Assembly (NCBI RefSeq): GCF_017745675.1
Contig: NZ_JAFLJM010000004.1
Span: 186,001-250,000 of the forward strand
Length of the DNA stretch: 64,000 bases
Direction of reading: 5' to 3'
Origin: Alkalihalobacillus sp. BA299
GTDB taxonomy: Bacteria > Bacillota > Bacilli > Bacillales > Bacillaceae_F
Shown: positions 56,804-64,000 of the stretch, one piece after another
How the letters are laid out: each line of letters starts with the position of its first letter
Numbering within the stretch: the stretch's first letter is position 1
Made by a program: the position numbers and the translations under genes
Notes under the pieces: generated by a model
Told to the model about the DNA's origin: nothing
Databases searched by the model: none
What the model saw: only the letters and a program-made list of their open reading frames with translations

Positions 56804-58842
56804 TCTATATTCACCACCCCAACACTTTGTACCTCAACTTCTGGTTCCAATTCGTTATATGATAAAACAGGAACGTTTGGCATATACCGTTCAAGCAATT
56901 GTCTGACATACATCCTAACAGCTGGAGAACATAAAATAATTGGAACTTGTCCCATTTGCGATAGACGTTCAACTTCGATCGATACCATTTCAATGATTTG
57001 TTGAGATTGACTTGGATCCATCGATAAGAAATTTCCATGTTCCGTTTGTTGAACTGATTCAGCCATTCGTTTTTCAACAGAACCACTTAATGTCACAACA
57101 TAAAGAGGCTCTCCTGGTGTAGAATATTGTTTAGAAATTTGTCTTGATAAACCTTGTCGTACGTATTCAGTAATTAAATCCATATCTTTTGACATCGGAC
57201 CGTAATCCGCCAACACTTCAAATATAACAGGTAGATTTCGTATCGACACATTCTCACGTAAAAGATTTGCAAGTACTTTTTGGATTTCACCAACTGTTAA
57301 AGGATTTGGTGTAACGTCCTCTACAAGAGTTGGATAGGATTCTTTTAAATGGTCAATCAACTGTTTTGTTTCTTGCCTTCCAATTAACTCATGAGCATGG
57401 CGTTTGATGACTTCTGTTAAATGGGTAGATACGACTGATGGTGGGTCAACAACTGTATAGCCTGATAGTTCAGCTTGTTCTTTCATATCTTCCCCAATCC
57501 ATAAAGCTGGTAATCCGAATGCTGGTTCAATTGTATCTATACCAACAATCGACTCATCCTCTATTCCTGGGCTCATAGCCATATAATGATCTAGTAAAAG
57601 ATCCCCTTTTGCAATTTCATTCCCTTTTATTTTAATGACATATTCATTCGGTTGTAATTGAATATTATCTCTTATTCGAATAACAGGTACAATCATTCCA
57701 AGCTCTAAAGCAAGCTGCCGTCTAATCATTACGACACGATCAAGTAAGTCTCCACCTTGATTAGCATCAGCTAACGGAATTAGTCCATATCCAAATTCAA
57801 ATTCAATGGGGTCAATTTGTAAAAGGTTAACAACACTTTCTGGTGACTTCAAATCTTCATTACTGTCTAAGGCTTCTTCAGATTTAGATGATTCTTCCTC
57901 CAGCACTTTTTTCTGTGCTTTCGATAAGTACCAACCACCATAAACAAGAAGTCCAGCAATTGGAAACGTGACATATGGAGTAATAGGTGTAACAACACCT
58001 AATAAGAAGATTGTCCCACCGGCTACATAAAGCATCGTCGGGTAAGCTAGTAGTTGTTTTGTTATATCGTGTCCTAAGTTTCCCTCAGAAGTAGCTCGGG
58101 TTACAACAATCCCTGTTGCGGTTGAAATTAATAACGCAGGTATTTGACTTACAAGTCCATCACCAACGGTAAGCAATGTGAATGTATTCGCAGCTTCACC
58201 AATTCCCATCCCTAGCTGTGACATACCAATTATTAAGCCAAATATAAGGTTAATAATGACAATAACAATACCTGCAATCGCGTCACCTTTTACGAACTTA
58301 CTCGCACCATCCATCGCCCCGTAAAAGTCTGCTTCTTGTTCGATTTTTTGCCGACGCTCTTTGGCTTCTATATCTGAGATCATTCCAGCATTTAAATCAG
58401 CGTCTATACTCATTTGTTTCCCTGGCATTGCGTCAAGAGTAAAACGTGCACCTACCTCTGATACTCGTTCAGCCCCTTTTGTAATGACAAGAAATTGAAT
58501 GATAATTAATATAAGGAAAACGACAAAGCCAACAAGAGCATTCCCGCCGACGACGAATGATCCGAACGTCTCGATTACATTTCCAGCTTCTGCATTTCCT
58601 AGGATCGATCGTGTCGTTGAAACATTTAGTCCAAGGCGAAACAATGTAACGAGTAACAAAAGTGTCGGGAATATTGAAAATTGGAGGGGTTCCCGAGTAT
58701 TCATCGCGACTAATATAATGACAAGAGCAAGAGAGATATTAATAATAATGAGAACATCGAGCATCGCAGGCGGTAATGGGATGATAAGCATGATAATTAT
58801 TAAGATTACGCCTAGTAATACAGATAAATCTTTAATCGACAA
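56800..58842 (-). CDS. flhA: flagellar export gate protein FlhA
   Basis: FlhA is the main proton-driven export-gate component of the flagellar type III system. It has about eight transmembrane helices in the first 320 residues, the FHIPEP-type loop region (RFTLDAMPGKQMSIDADLNAG) and a large cytoplasmic domain for chaperone-substrate docking. At 680 residues it is full length. The start is TTG 58840-58842, after GAGGAG. It follows flhB by 31 bases. Confidence 0.97.
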   Translation of the reverse strand: MSIKDLSVLLGVILIIIMLIIPLPPAMLDVLIIINISLALVIILVAMNTREPLQFSIFPTLLLLVTLFRLGLNVSTTRSILGNAEAGNVIETFGSFVVGGNALVGFVVFLILIIIQFLVITKGAERVSEVGARFTLDAMPGKQMSIDADLNAGMISDIEAKERRQKIEQEADFYGAMDGASKFVKGDAIAGIVIVIINLIFGLIIGMSQLGMGIGEAANTFTLLTVGDGLVSQIPALLISTATGIVVTRATSEGNLGHDITKQLLAYPTMLYVAGGTIFLLGVVTPITPYVTFPIAGLLVYGGWYLSKAQKKVLEEESSKSEEALDSNEDLKSPESVVNLLQIDPIEFEFGYGLIPLADANQGGDLLDRVVMIRRQLALELGMIVPVIRIRDNIQLQPNEYVIKIKGNEIAKGDLLLDHYMAMSPGIEDESIVGIDTIEPAFGLPALWIGEDMKEQAELSGYTVVDPPSVVSTHLTEVIKRHAHELIGRQETKQLIDHLKESYPTLVEDVTPNPLTVGEIQKVLANLLRENVSIRNLPVIFEVLADYGPMSKDMDLITEYVRQGLSRQISKQYSTPGEPLYVVTLSGSVEKRMAESVQQTEHGNFLSMDPSQSQQIIEMVSIEVERLSQMGQVPIILCSPAVRMYVRQLLERYMPNVPVLSYNELEPEVEVQSVGVVNID

Positions 58843-58873
58843 TGGAAACTCTCTCCTCTTCTTCCAACATTAA

Positions 58874-59962
58874 CTACTCAACTTTTTTACTTTTTAGACG
58901 ATATACATAAGCGAGGACCTCGGCAACTGCTTTAAATAAATCCTCTGGAACTGGATCACCGATATTAGCTTGTGCATACAACGCCCTTGCTAAAGGTTTA
59001 TTTTCAACGATCGTAACATCGTGATTTTTCGCTATGGAACGAATTTTAAAAGCAACATAATCAACACCTTTTGCAACGACAACAGGTGCATCCATTTTCT
59101 CACCGTCGTATTTTAAGGCAATTGCAAAATGAGTCGGGTTCGTAATAACAACATCAGCCTTTGGAACTTCCTGCATCATCCGTGACATTGCCATTTCCAT
59201 TTGCTTTTGTTTTCGTTTTGACTTGACTTTTGGGTCACCTTCCATGTTTTTATGCTCATCTTTAATATCTTGTTTAGACATTTTTATTTGCTTTTCATGA
59301 TCATATTTTTGATACAAATAATCGGGTATTGATAAAATAAGTAATAAAATAGCTACTGCTATTCCCATAATAATTGTTAATTGTGCGATTTGATAAAACC
59401 CATCCGCAACTGACTTTTGAGATAAAATCATCACAGAATCAAGGCTGAACCAAAGAATCGAAAAGACAACTGTCCCTACAAATGTAATTTTTAGAAGTGA
59501 TTTTAATAATTCTACAATCGCTCGTACAGAGAAAATTCTTTTAAAGCCTTGGATTGGATCTAGTTTAGATAACTTAGGCTTAATCGCTTCCGGTGCAAAT
59601 AATGGACCTACTTGTAAATAACTACTAAACACACCCGCTACTAAGGCAACTAGCATAATCGGTAATAATACAGTTGCTGACGTTACTGTAATCTCATTCA
59701 GTACCACATGTAGTGTCAGCTCTGTTAAATCCAGCAACATATATTCTTGGAACGTATGCTTTAACATTCCTAATAAATGATCGCCTACGATGTGTCCAAT
59801 AAACCAAAGGAATAAGAAGACTAGTAGCATGATAATTGCAGTATTAACGTCGGTACTTTTAGGAACTTGTCCTTTCTTTCTCGTGTCTTGACGCTTTTTC
59901 GGTGTCGCTTTTTCTGTTTTTTCTTGTGCGAAAAACTGTAGATTTAATTGGATATAAGGCAT
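58874..59962 (-). CDS. flhB: flagellar export switch protein FlhB
   Basis: FlhB switches export from rod/hook to filament substrates by self-cleavage. The conserved NPTH is at residues 275-278 within VVITNPTHFAIALKY. Four transmembrane helices precede it. The N-terminal EKTEKATPKKRQDTRKKGQV block is typical. The 362 residues are complete. It begins three bases after the fliR stop. Confidence 0.97.
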   Translation of the reverse strand: MPYIQLNLQFFAQEKTEKATPKKRQDTRKKGQVPKSTDVNTAIIMLLVFLFLWFIGHIVGDHLLGMLKHTFQEYMLLDLTELTLHVVLNEITVTSATVLLPIMLVALVAGVFSSYLQVGPLFAPEAIKPKLSKLDPIQGFKRIFSVRAIVELLKSLLKITFVGTVVFSILWFSLDSVMILSQKSVADGFYQIAQLTIIMGIAVAILLLILSIPDYLYQKYDHEKQIKMSKQDIKDEHKNMEGDPKVKSKRKQKQMEMAMSRMMQEVPKADVVITNPTHFAIALKYDGEKMDAPVVVAKGVDYVAFKIRSIAKNHDVTIVENKPLARALYAQANIGDPVPEDLFKAVAEVLAYVYRLKSKKVE

Positions 59963-59965
59963 CCC

Positions 59966-60742
59966 TTAGACACCTCCCAGTAATTGCATAAGCGTTCTCA
60001 TCGTAACCACGATCGTTTCAAATAGCTGTTGGACAATCATGTAAAATACGCTTAAAAATATAGTTAATAACAAAAGACCTACGAGTATCTTTAGTGGCAT
60101 ACCTACGACAAATACATTCATTTGTGGTACCGAGCGCGAGATCATTCCAAGTGCTACATCAACTAAAAATAAGGCGCCTACAATTGGGAGTGCCATTTGA
60201 AAAGCAATAATAAACATTTTATTAAAAGTTAGGAATATAAACTCAATGACATTTTCATTTCCTAGTGGTATGAACAATTGCTCTAAAGGAATAAACTGAT
60301 AGCTATAGTAAACTCCATCTATTAACAAGTGATGTGCATCAGTTACAAGGAGTAGTAACAATGCAAAAGTGTACAAATACCCTCCGATTAATGGAGATTG
60401 AGCGCCTGTTGCTGGATCAACAACATTTGCAATCATAAATCCCATATTCATATCCATAAATGCTCCAGCAACTTGAATTGCATAAATAAGAATTGTCGCA
60501 ATTAAACCAACGAGTAACCCTACTAGAATTTCTTTAATAATTAGTAGAAAATAGTTTTCATCTAGTGCAAGCTCGGGTGCATCAATTGTAAAAAACATAA
60601 TCCAAGCTAAATAAACGGCAAGTCCAATTTTCAACGTAGTTGGAATCGTTCGATATGAGAATATTGGCATCACTGTAAAAAATGCCAATACTCGAATAAA
60701 GACTAATAAAAAAGCTGGTAAAAAGTTAATCCAATCAATCAT
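59966..60742 (-). CDS. fliR: flagellar export apparatus protein FliR
   Basis: FliR forms part of the FliPQR export pore. A 258-residue membrane protein with about six hydrophobic segments, starting MIDWINFLPAFLLVFIRVLA, and with NMGFMIANVVDPATGAQSP in the middle. The ATG overlaps the fliQ stop (TAATG). Order fliP-fliQ-fliR-flhB-flhA is conserved. Confidence 0.96.
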   Translation of the reverse strand: MIDWINFLPAFLLVFIRVLAFFTVMPIFSYRTIPTTLKIGLAVYLAWIMFFTIDAPELALDENYFLLIIKEILVGLLVGLIATILIYAIQVAGAFMDMNMGFMIANVVDPATGAQSPLIGGYLYTFALLLLLVTDAHHLLIDGVYYSYQFIPLEQLFIPLGNENVIEFIFLTFNKMFIIAFQMALPIVGALFLVDVALGMISRSVPQMNVFVVGMPLKILVGLLLLTIFLSVFYMIVQQLFETIVVTMRTLMQLLGGV

Positions 60743-61011
60743 TACCCTACAACCCGATGTAAGTTATTGAAAATATGGTACGTAAAATTGATCAATTGAG
60801 ATAACATCCACGGACCAAAAAATACTAAGGCAACAAATACACCTACAATTTTAGGAATAAAAGCCAACGTCTGTTCCTGAATTTGTGTTGTCGCCTGAAA
60901 AATACTTACAAGTAACCCTAGGGATAATGCAATTAACAGTAGCGGTCCTGCTACCATTAAAACCGTCCATACTCCGTTTTCAGCTAGAGAAATAACTTGT
61001 TCAGCACTCAA
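60742..61011 (-). CDS. fliQ: flagellar export apparatus protein FliQ
   Basis: FliQ is the small two-helix subunit of the export pore. The sequence has GLLVSIFQATTQIQEQTLAF and VFFGPWMLSQL, family hallmarks. I start at TTG 61009-61011 (MSAEQVISLAENG), eight bases after AGG, giving the usual 89 residues; the GTG three codons upstream overlaps the ribosome-binding site. Confidence 0.95.
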   Translation of the reverse strand: MSAEQVISLAENGVWTVLMVAGPLLLIALSLGLLVSIFQATTQIQEQTLAFIPKIVGVFVALVFFGPWMLSQLINFTYHIFNNLHRVVG

Positions 61012-61037
61012 AGAATTCACCTACTTTTATAGTTGGG

Positions 61038-61703
61038 TTAGCTATAGCTTAGTAATAAAGATTGAACGATTAAATACCATCCATCTACCATCACAAATAA
61101 TAATATTTTAAAAGGTAAGGCAATCATAACTGGAGGTAGCATCATCATCCCCATAGCCATTAACACACTTGCAACGATCATATCAATGACAAGAAATGGA
61201 ATAAAAATAAAGAAGCCAATTTGAAAGGCTGTTTTTAATTCACTTATAGCAAATGCAGGTACAAGCGCTGTCAATGGTATATCTTCAAGTGTTTGTGGTC
61301 TGTCCATCCCTGCATAACCCATAAATAAAGCTAAATCTTTCTCGCGTGTATGCTTTGACATAAACTCTTTCATAGGTACCACGGCTCGATCAAATGCTTC
61401 CTCTTGATTAATTTCTTCAGCTAATAACGGTGATAGCGCTTGTTCATTTACTTCTGCAAATACAGGTGCCATGATAAAAAATGTAATAAATAGTGCTAAA
61501 GCAATAATAACTTGATTAGGCGGCATCTGCTGTGTAGCTAGACCCGTTCGTACAAAAGAAAGGACAATCACAATTCTCGTGAAACAAGTCATTAAAATAA
61601 GGATACTCGGTGCTAAAGATAATACTGTTAGCAATAATAATATTTGAATGGTAGTGGCTAAGTTCTCTGGTTCATCAGTAAATATCGGGAAAAATTCTGT
61701 CAT
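61038..61703 (-). CDS. fliP: flagellar export apparatus protein FliP
   Basis: FliP forms the core of the export pore. The 221 residues show the family signatures LILMTCFTRIVIVLSFVRTG and MVDGWYLIVQSL, with four transmembrane helices. The N-terminus has no long cleavable signal peptide, unlike the enterobacterial protein, as is usual in Bacilli. It overlaps the fliO stop by four bases. Confidence 0.97.
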   Translation of the reverse strand: MTEFFPIFTDEPENLATTIQILLLLTVLSLAPSILILMTCFTRIVIVLSFVRTGLATQQMPPNQVIIALALFITFFIMAPVFAEVNEQALSPLLAEEINQEEAFDRAVVPMKEFMSKHTREKDLALFMGYAGMDRPQTLEDIPLTALVPAFAISELKTAFQIGFFIFIPFLVIDMIVASVLMAMGMMMLPPVMIALPFKILLFVMVDGWYLIVQSLLLSYS

Positions 61704-62404
61704 TTCTTATGCTCCTTCATCGCCTCGTGGATTTGTTTTTGCGACTTAGAAACATCCTTTAACTGTTTATTTAATAACTCACTAAAGTCGAGCGTATTTT
61801 CCTTACTATCCTGCCTTTTTTTTGTTACGAGTTGGTTAATCCACGTTGAAGCTTTAGTTAATGGCTGTTCGATTCGTTCAAACTCTGATTCTTGTTGAGC
61901 TAATATTTTATCAACTTCAGCCTTATCATCAATTTCTTTTATAAGTTGGATCGTTTCTCCAACTCCAATGACTAGAATACGATTACCTAGTTTAATCATC
62001 TGCAATGATCGATTTGTTCCTAATGGTACGCCTCCAATACTTTGAATCGTTTGGTGCTCTCTAAAAGATCGCGTCCGTTTACTTACAAACCGCAACATGA
62101 TATAAATTAATGCAATGATGACAACTAGAGCAGCAATCATTTGTAATAATAACATAAAGAAACTTGTCCCATTATCAAATGATGTTTCAGCTGTATCCTG
62201 TATTGGCGTATTATCTTTAAGCTCAGGTTCAGTGTCAGTTGGCGCCGGTTCCACTGCCTCACCGTCAGTTTGTTTATGGTCATTGGTTGGTAAAGCATCA
62301 AATACGGAGCCAGTTCCAGTTTGCGAAGCTAGAACTGGCTCGTTAAAGTTCATAGTTAAAACGATAAATAAACTAAAAACAATCCAAAAATAATTACGGT
62401 ACAA
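61700..62404 (-). CDS. fliO: flagellar biosynthetic protein FliO (FliZ of Bacillus)
   Basis: FliO assists assembly of the FliP ring. The 234 residues have a signal peptide (1-26, ending in VLASQ), a polar Thr/Glu-rich external stretch, one transmembrane helix (about 83-105) and a cytoplasmic domain with GGVPLGTNRSLQMIKLGNRI, typical of FliO. In B. subtilis the gene at this place is called fliZ. The start is TTG 62402-62404 after AAGGGTG. Confidence 0.92.
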   Translation of the reverse strand: MYRNYFWIVFSLFIVLTMNFNEPVLASQTGTGSVFDALPTNDHKQTDGEAVEPAPTDTEPELKDNTPIQDTAETSFDNGTSFFMLLLQMIAALVVIIALIYIMLRFVSKRTRSFREHQTIQSIGGVPLGTNRSLQMIKLGNRILVIGVGETIQLIKEIDDKAEVDKILAQQESEFERIEQPLTKASTWINQLVTKKRQDSKENTLDFSELLNKQLKDVSKSQKQIHEAMKEHKK

Positions 62405-62421
62405 GGGACTATCACCCTTCC

Positions 62422-62784
62422 TTAACCTAATGTCTTTTTAATTGCCTCTAACACACGGTCGGCTTGAAATGGTTTTACAATGAAATCCTTCGCACCTGCT
62501 TGAATAGCGTCAATTACCATTGCTTGTTGTCCCATTGCGGAACACATAATTACTTTTGCATTTGGGTCAATTTTTTTAATTTCCTTTAAAGAAGTAATTC
62601 CATCCATTTCAGGCATTGTAATATCCATCGTTACTAAATCAGGTGAAAGCTCTTTATATTTTTCGACAGCTTGTGCACCATCTGTTGCTTCACCAACGAC
62701 TTCAAAACCATTTTTTGATAGTATGTCTTTAATCATCATTCTCATAAAAGCTGCATCATCTACAATTAATATTTTCCCTGACAT
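62422..62784 (-). CDS. cheY: chemotaxis response regulator CheY
   Basis: A single-domain receiver (120 residues). The acidic pair is Asp9-Asp10, the phosphoacceptor is Asp54 in TMDITMPEMDG, and the conserved Lys104 is in FIVKPF. In Bacillus CheY-P binds FliM and promotes counter-clockwise rotation; FliY and CheC remove the phosphate, and both are encoded in this operon. The location between fliY and fliO matches B. subtilis. Confidence 0.97.
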   Translation of the reverse strand: MSGKILIVDDAAFMRMMIKDILSKNGFEVVGEATDGAQAVEKYKELSPDLVTMDITMPEMDGITSLKEIKKIDPNAKVIMCSAMGQQAMVIDAIQAGAKDFIVKPFQADRVLEAIKKTLG

Positions 62785-62863
62785 GATCGTTCATCCTTTC
62801 ACTTTGTCCAAACATATAGTAATTATTTCAACAATCGAAATCATTCAACTTTTCGCGCGTATT

Positions 62864-64000
62864 TTAACGGAGATTTTTTATTCTATCTTGTTGACTCACA
62901 ATATCAGTAACGCGCACACCAAAATTCTCATCGATAACAACGACTTCACCTTTTGCAATTAATTTTTGATTCACTAATATATCGACTGGTTCACCTGCCA
63001 ATTTATCTAACTCAATAATTGAGCCTTGACCAAATTCTAAAATTTCTTTAATTGACCTTTTCGTTCGGCCAAGCTCTACTGTCACTTGTAGTGGAATATC
63101 AAGTAACATGTTTAAATTGTTTGACTCACTTTGCGTTAGTTCAGGTGGTTCAAAGCTTGAAAATGCAGCCGGTTGTACATCAACTTGCCGTTGTTGAAAT
63201 TGTGAGCCTAAATGTTGTTGACCACGATGATCATATTGTGGCTGTTCATATTGTGCGACTGATTGTTCATGCATCGGTTGTTCCATTGGCTTCTGTTGCA
63301 CAGGTTGTGTTTGTTGTATAAACTCTTGTACTGGTCGTTCAGGCATTGTTTGTACTTTTGCCTGTTCAGACATCGGAACAGGCTGTGGTGGATTCATCAG
63401 TTCTTCAACTAACTGCTTTGCAAAAGTTACCGTGACTAATTGCATTATTGAAGAGTCGATTAACTCACCAATTTTTAGTCTAAACGAAATCTTGACTAAT
63501 ATATCATCACTTGGAATACTTTCCATACCTTCTTCTCTAGGAATATTCATTAAATCAATTCCTGGCGGAGAAATATCCACTTTCTTATTAAAAATCGTCG
63601 ACATAGAAGTAGAAGCAGACCCCATCATTTGGTTCATTGCTTCCTGTACTGCACTAACTTGCATTTCACCTAAATCCTCAGAGGGGGTTAAGCCGTCACC
63701 ACCAAGCATTAGGTCAGCGATAATTGCAGCATCTGTTGTTTTAATAACAAGTAAATTCATTCCCTCAAAACCTTCAGTATATTGAACAGACACCGCAACG
63801 TGGGGTTGTGGAAACTCCTCATCTAATGTGTTTCTGTTAATTACCGACACTTGAGGTGTTGTAATATCCACTTTTTGATTAAGTAAAGTAGATAGTGCTG
63901 TAGCTGCACTACCAAACGAAATATTCCCGATTTCTCCTAATGCATCTTGTTCAACAGCAGATAAATAATCTTCAACTCTTAAGGTATCAGGATTATTTAC
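62864..64000 (-). CDS. fliY: flagellar motor switch phosphatase FliY, N-terminus cut off
   Basis: FliY is a C-ring protein that also dephosphorylates CheY-P. The reading frame is open to the right edge, adding 43 residues (including [20 protein letters not shown], the first CheC-like site) to the 335 that follow. A second site reads VQEAMNQMMGSASTSM. A long Gln/Pro-rich linker leads to a C-terminal SpoA/FliN domain (LLDIPLQVTVELGRTKRSI, then FGVRVTDIV). At least 378 residues are visible; only a short N-terminal part is missing. Confidence 0.96.
   Translation of the reverse strand, partial: VNNPDTLRVEDYLSAVEQDALGEIGNISFGSAATALSTLLNQKVDITTPQVSVINRNTLDEEFPQPHVAVSVQYTEGFEGMNLLVIKTTDAAIIADLMLGGDGLTPSEDLGEMQVSAVQEAMNQMMGSASTSMSTIFNKKVDISPPGIDLMNIPREEGMESIPSDDILVKISFRLKIGELIDSSIMQLVTVTFAKQLVEELMNPPQPVPMSEQAKVQTMPERPVQEFIQQTQPVQQKPMEQPMHEQSVAQYEQPQYDHRGQQHLGSQFQQRQVDVQPAAFSSFEPPELTQSESNNLNMLLDIPLQVTVELGRTKRSIKEILEFGQGSIIELDKLAGEPVDILVNQKLIAKGEVVVIDENFGVRVTDIVSQQDRIKNLR

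Noticed and set aside
1-64000. CRISPR arrays, prophage, transposase genes, rRNA or tRNA genes
   Set aside because: I saw no regularly spaced direct repeats, no phage or transposase reading frames and no rRNA/tRNA signatures; the window is syntenic housekeeping sequence.

Overview
The window is a stretch of low-GC Firmicute chromosome, almost certainly from an endospore-forming, flagellated member of the Bacillaceae. The evidence is gene order: it runs parallel to the Bacillus subtilis block from recA back through cinA-pgsA, ymfM-ymfK-ymfJ-ymfI-ymfH-ymfF, spoIIIE, tepA, rnjB, dapA-dapG-asd, spoVFB-spoVFA, ymxH, mlpA, ylxY, pnp, rpsO, ribF, truB, rbfA, infB, nusA, rimP, polC, proS, rasP, dxr, cdsA, uppS, frr, pyrH, tsf, rpsB, and then into the fla/che operon from sigD to fliY. 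Spore genes (spoIIIE, dipicolinate synthase) show that it sporulates. The species cannot be fixed from this alone; an alkaliphile-type Bacillaceae would fit. Every gene I accept lies on the minus strand, so transcription runs from high to low coordinates.

Layout from left to right (that is, from downstream to upstream). 1-4.6 kb: recA (cut by the window edge) behind a LexA-type box, a DEAD-box helicase inserted between recA and cinA, then cinA, pgsA and yajQ. 4.7-11.2 kb: rodZ-like ymfM, ymfK, ymfJ, the EF-P 5-aminopentanol modification genes ymfI/ymfH/ymfF, and a GntR regulator. 11.2-16.8 kb: spoIIIE, ylzJ, tepA and RNase J2. 17.3-22.2 kb: dapA-dapG-asd and the two dipicolinate synthase subunits, which share the diaminopimelate/dipicolinate branch. 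22.6-30.7 kb: ymxH, mlpA, ylxY, pnp, rpsO, ribF, truB and rbfA. 30.4-35.3 kb: the nusA-infB operon. 35.3-45.6 kb: polC, proS, rasP, dxr, cdsA, uppS (envelope lipid and replication genes). 45.7-48.9 kb: frr, pyrH, tsf, rpsB. 49.1-64 kb: the downstream half of the flagellar/chemotaxis operon.

The coding content is mostly conserved housekeeping. The unusual points are these. cheA and cheW are missing from their usual place between cheB and cheC. Three little-known genes flank sigD. Several dispersed palindromic repeats lie between genes: a 201-bp multi-branched element, two copies of a stem-conserving repeat, and two related terminator-like elements. There are also candidate structured leaders upstream of rnjB, rimP-nusA, rpsB and rpsO. 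Many genes begin with TTG, and I chose several starts by ribosome-binding-site spacing rather than by the longest reading frame.
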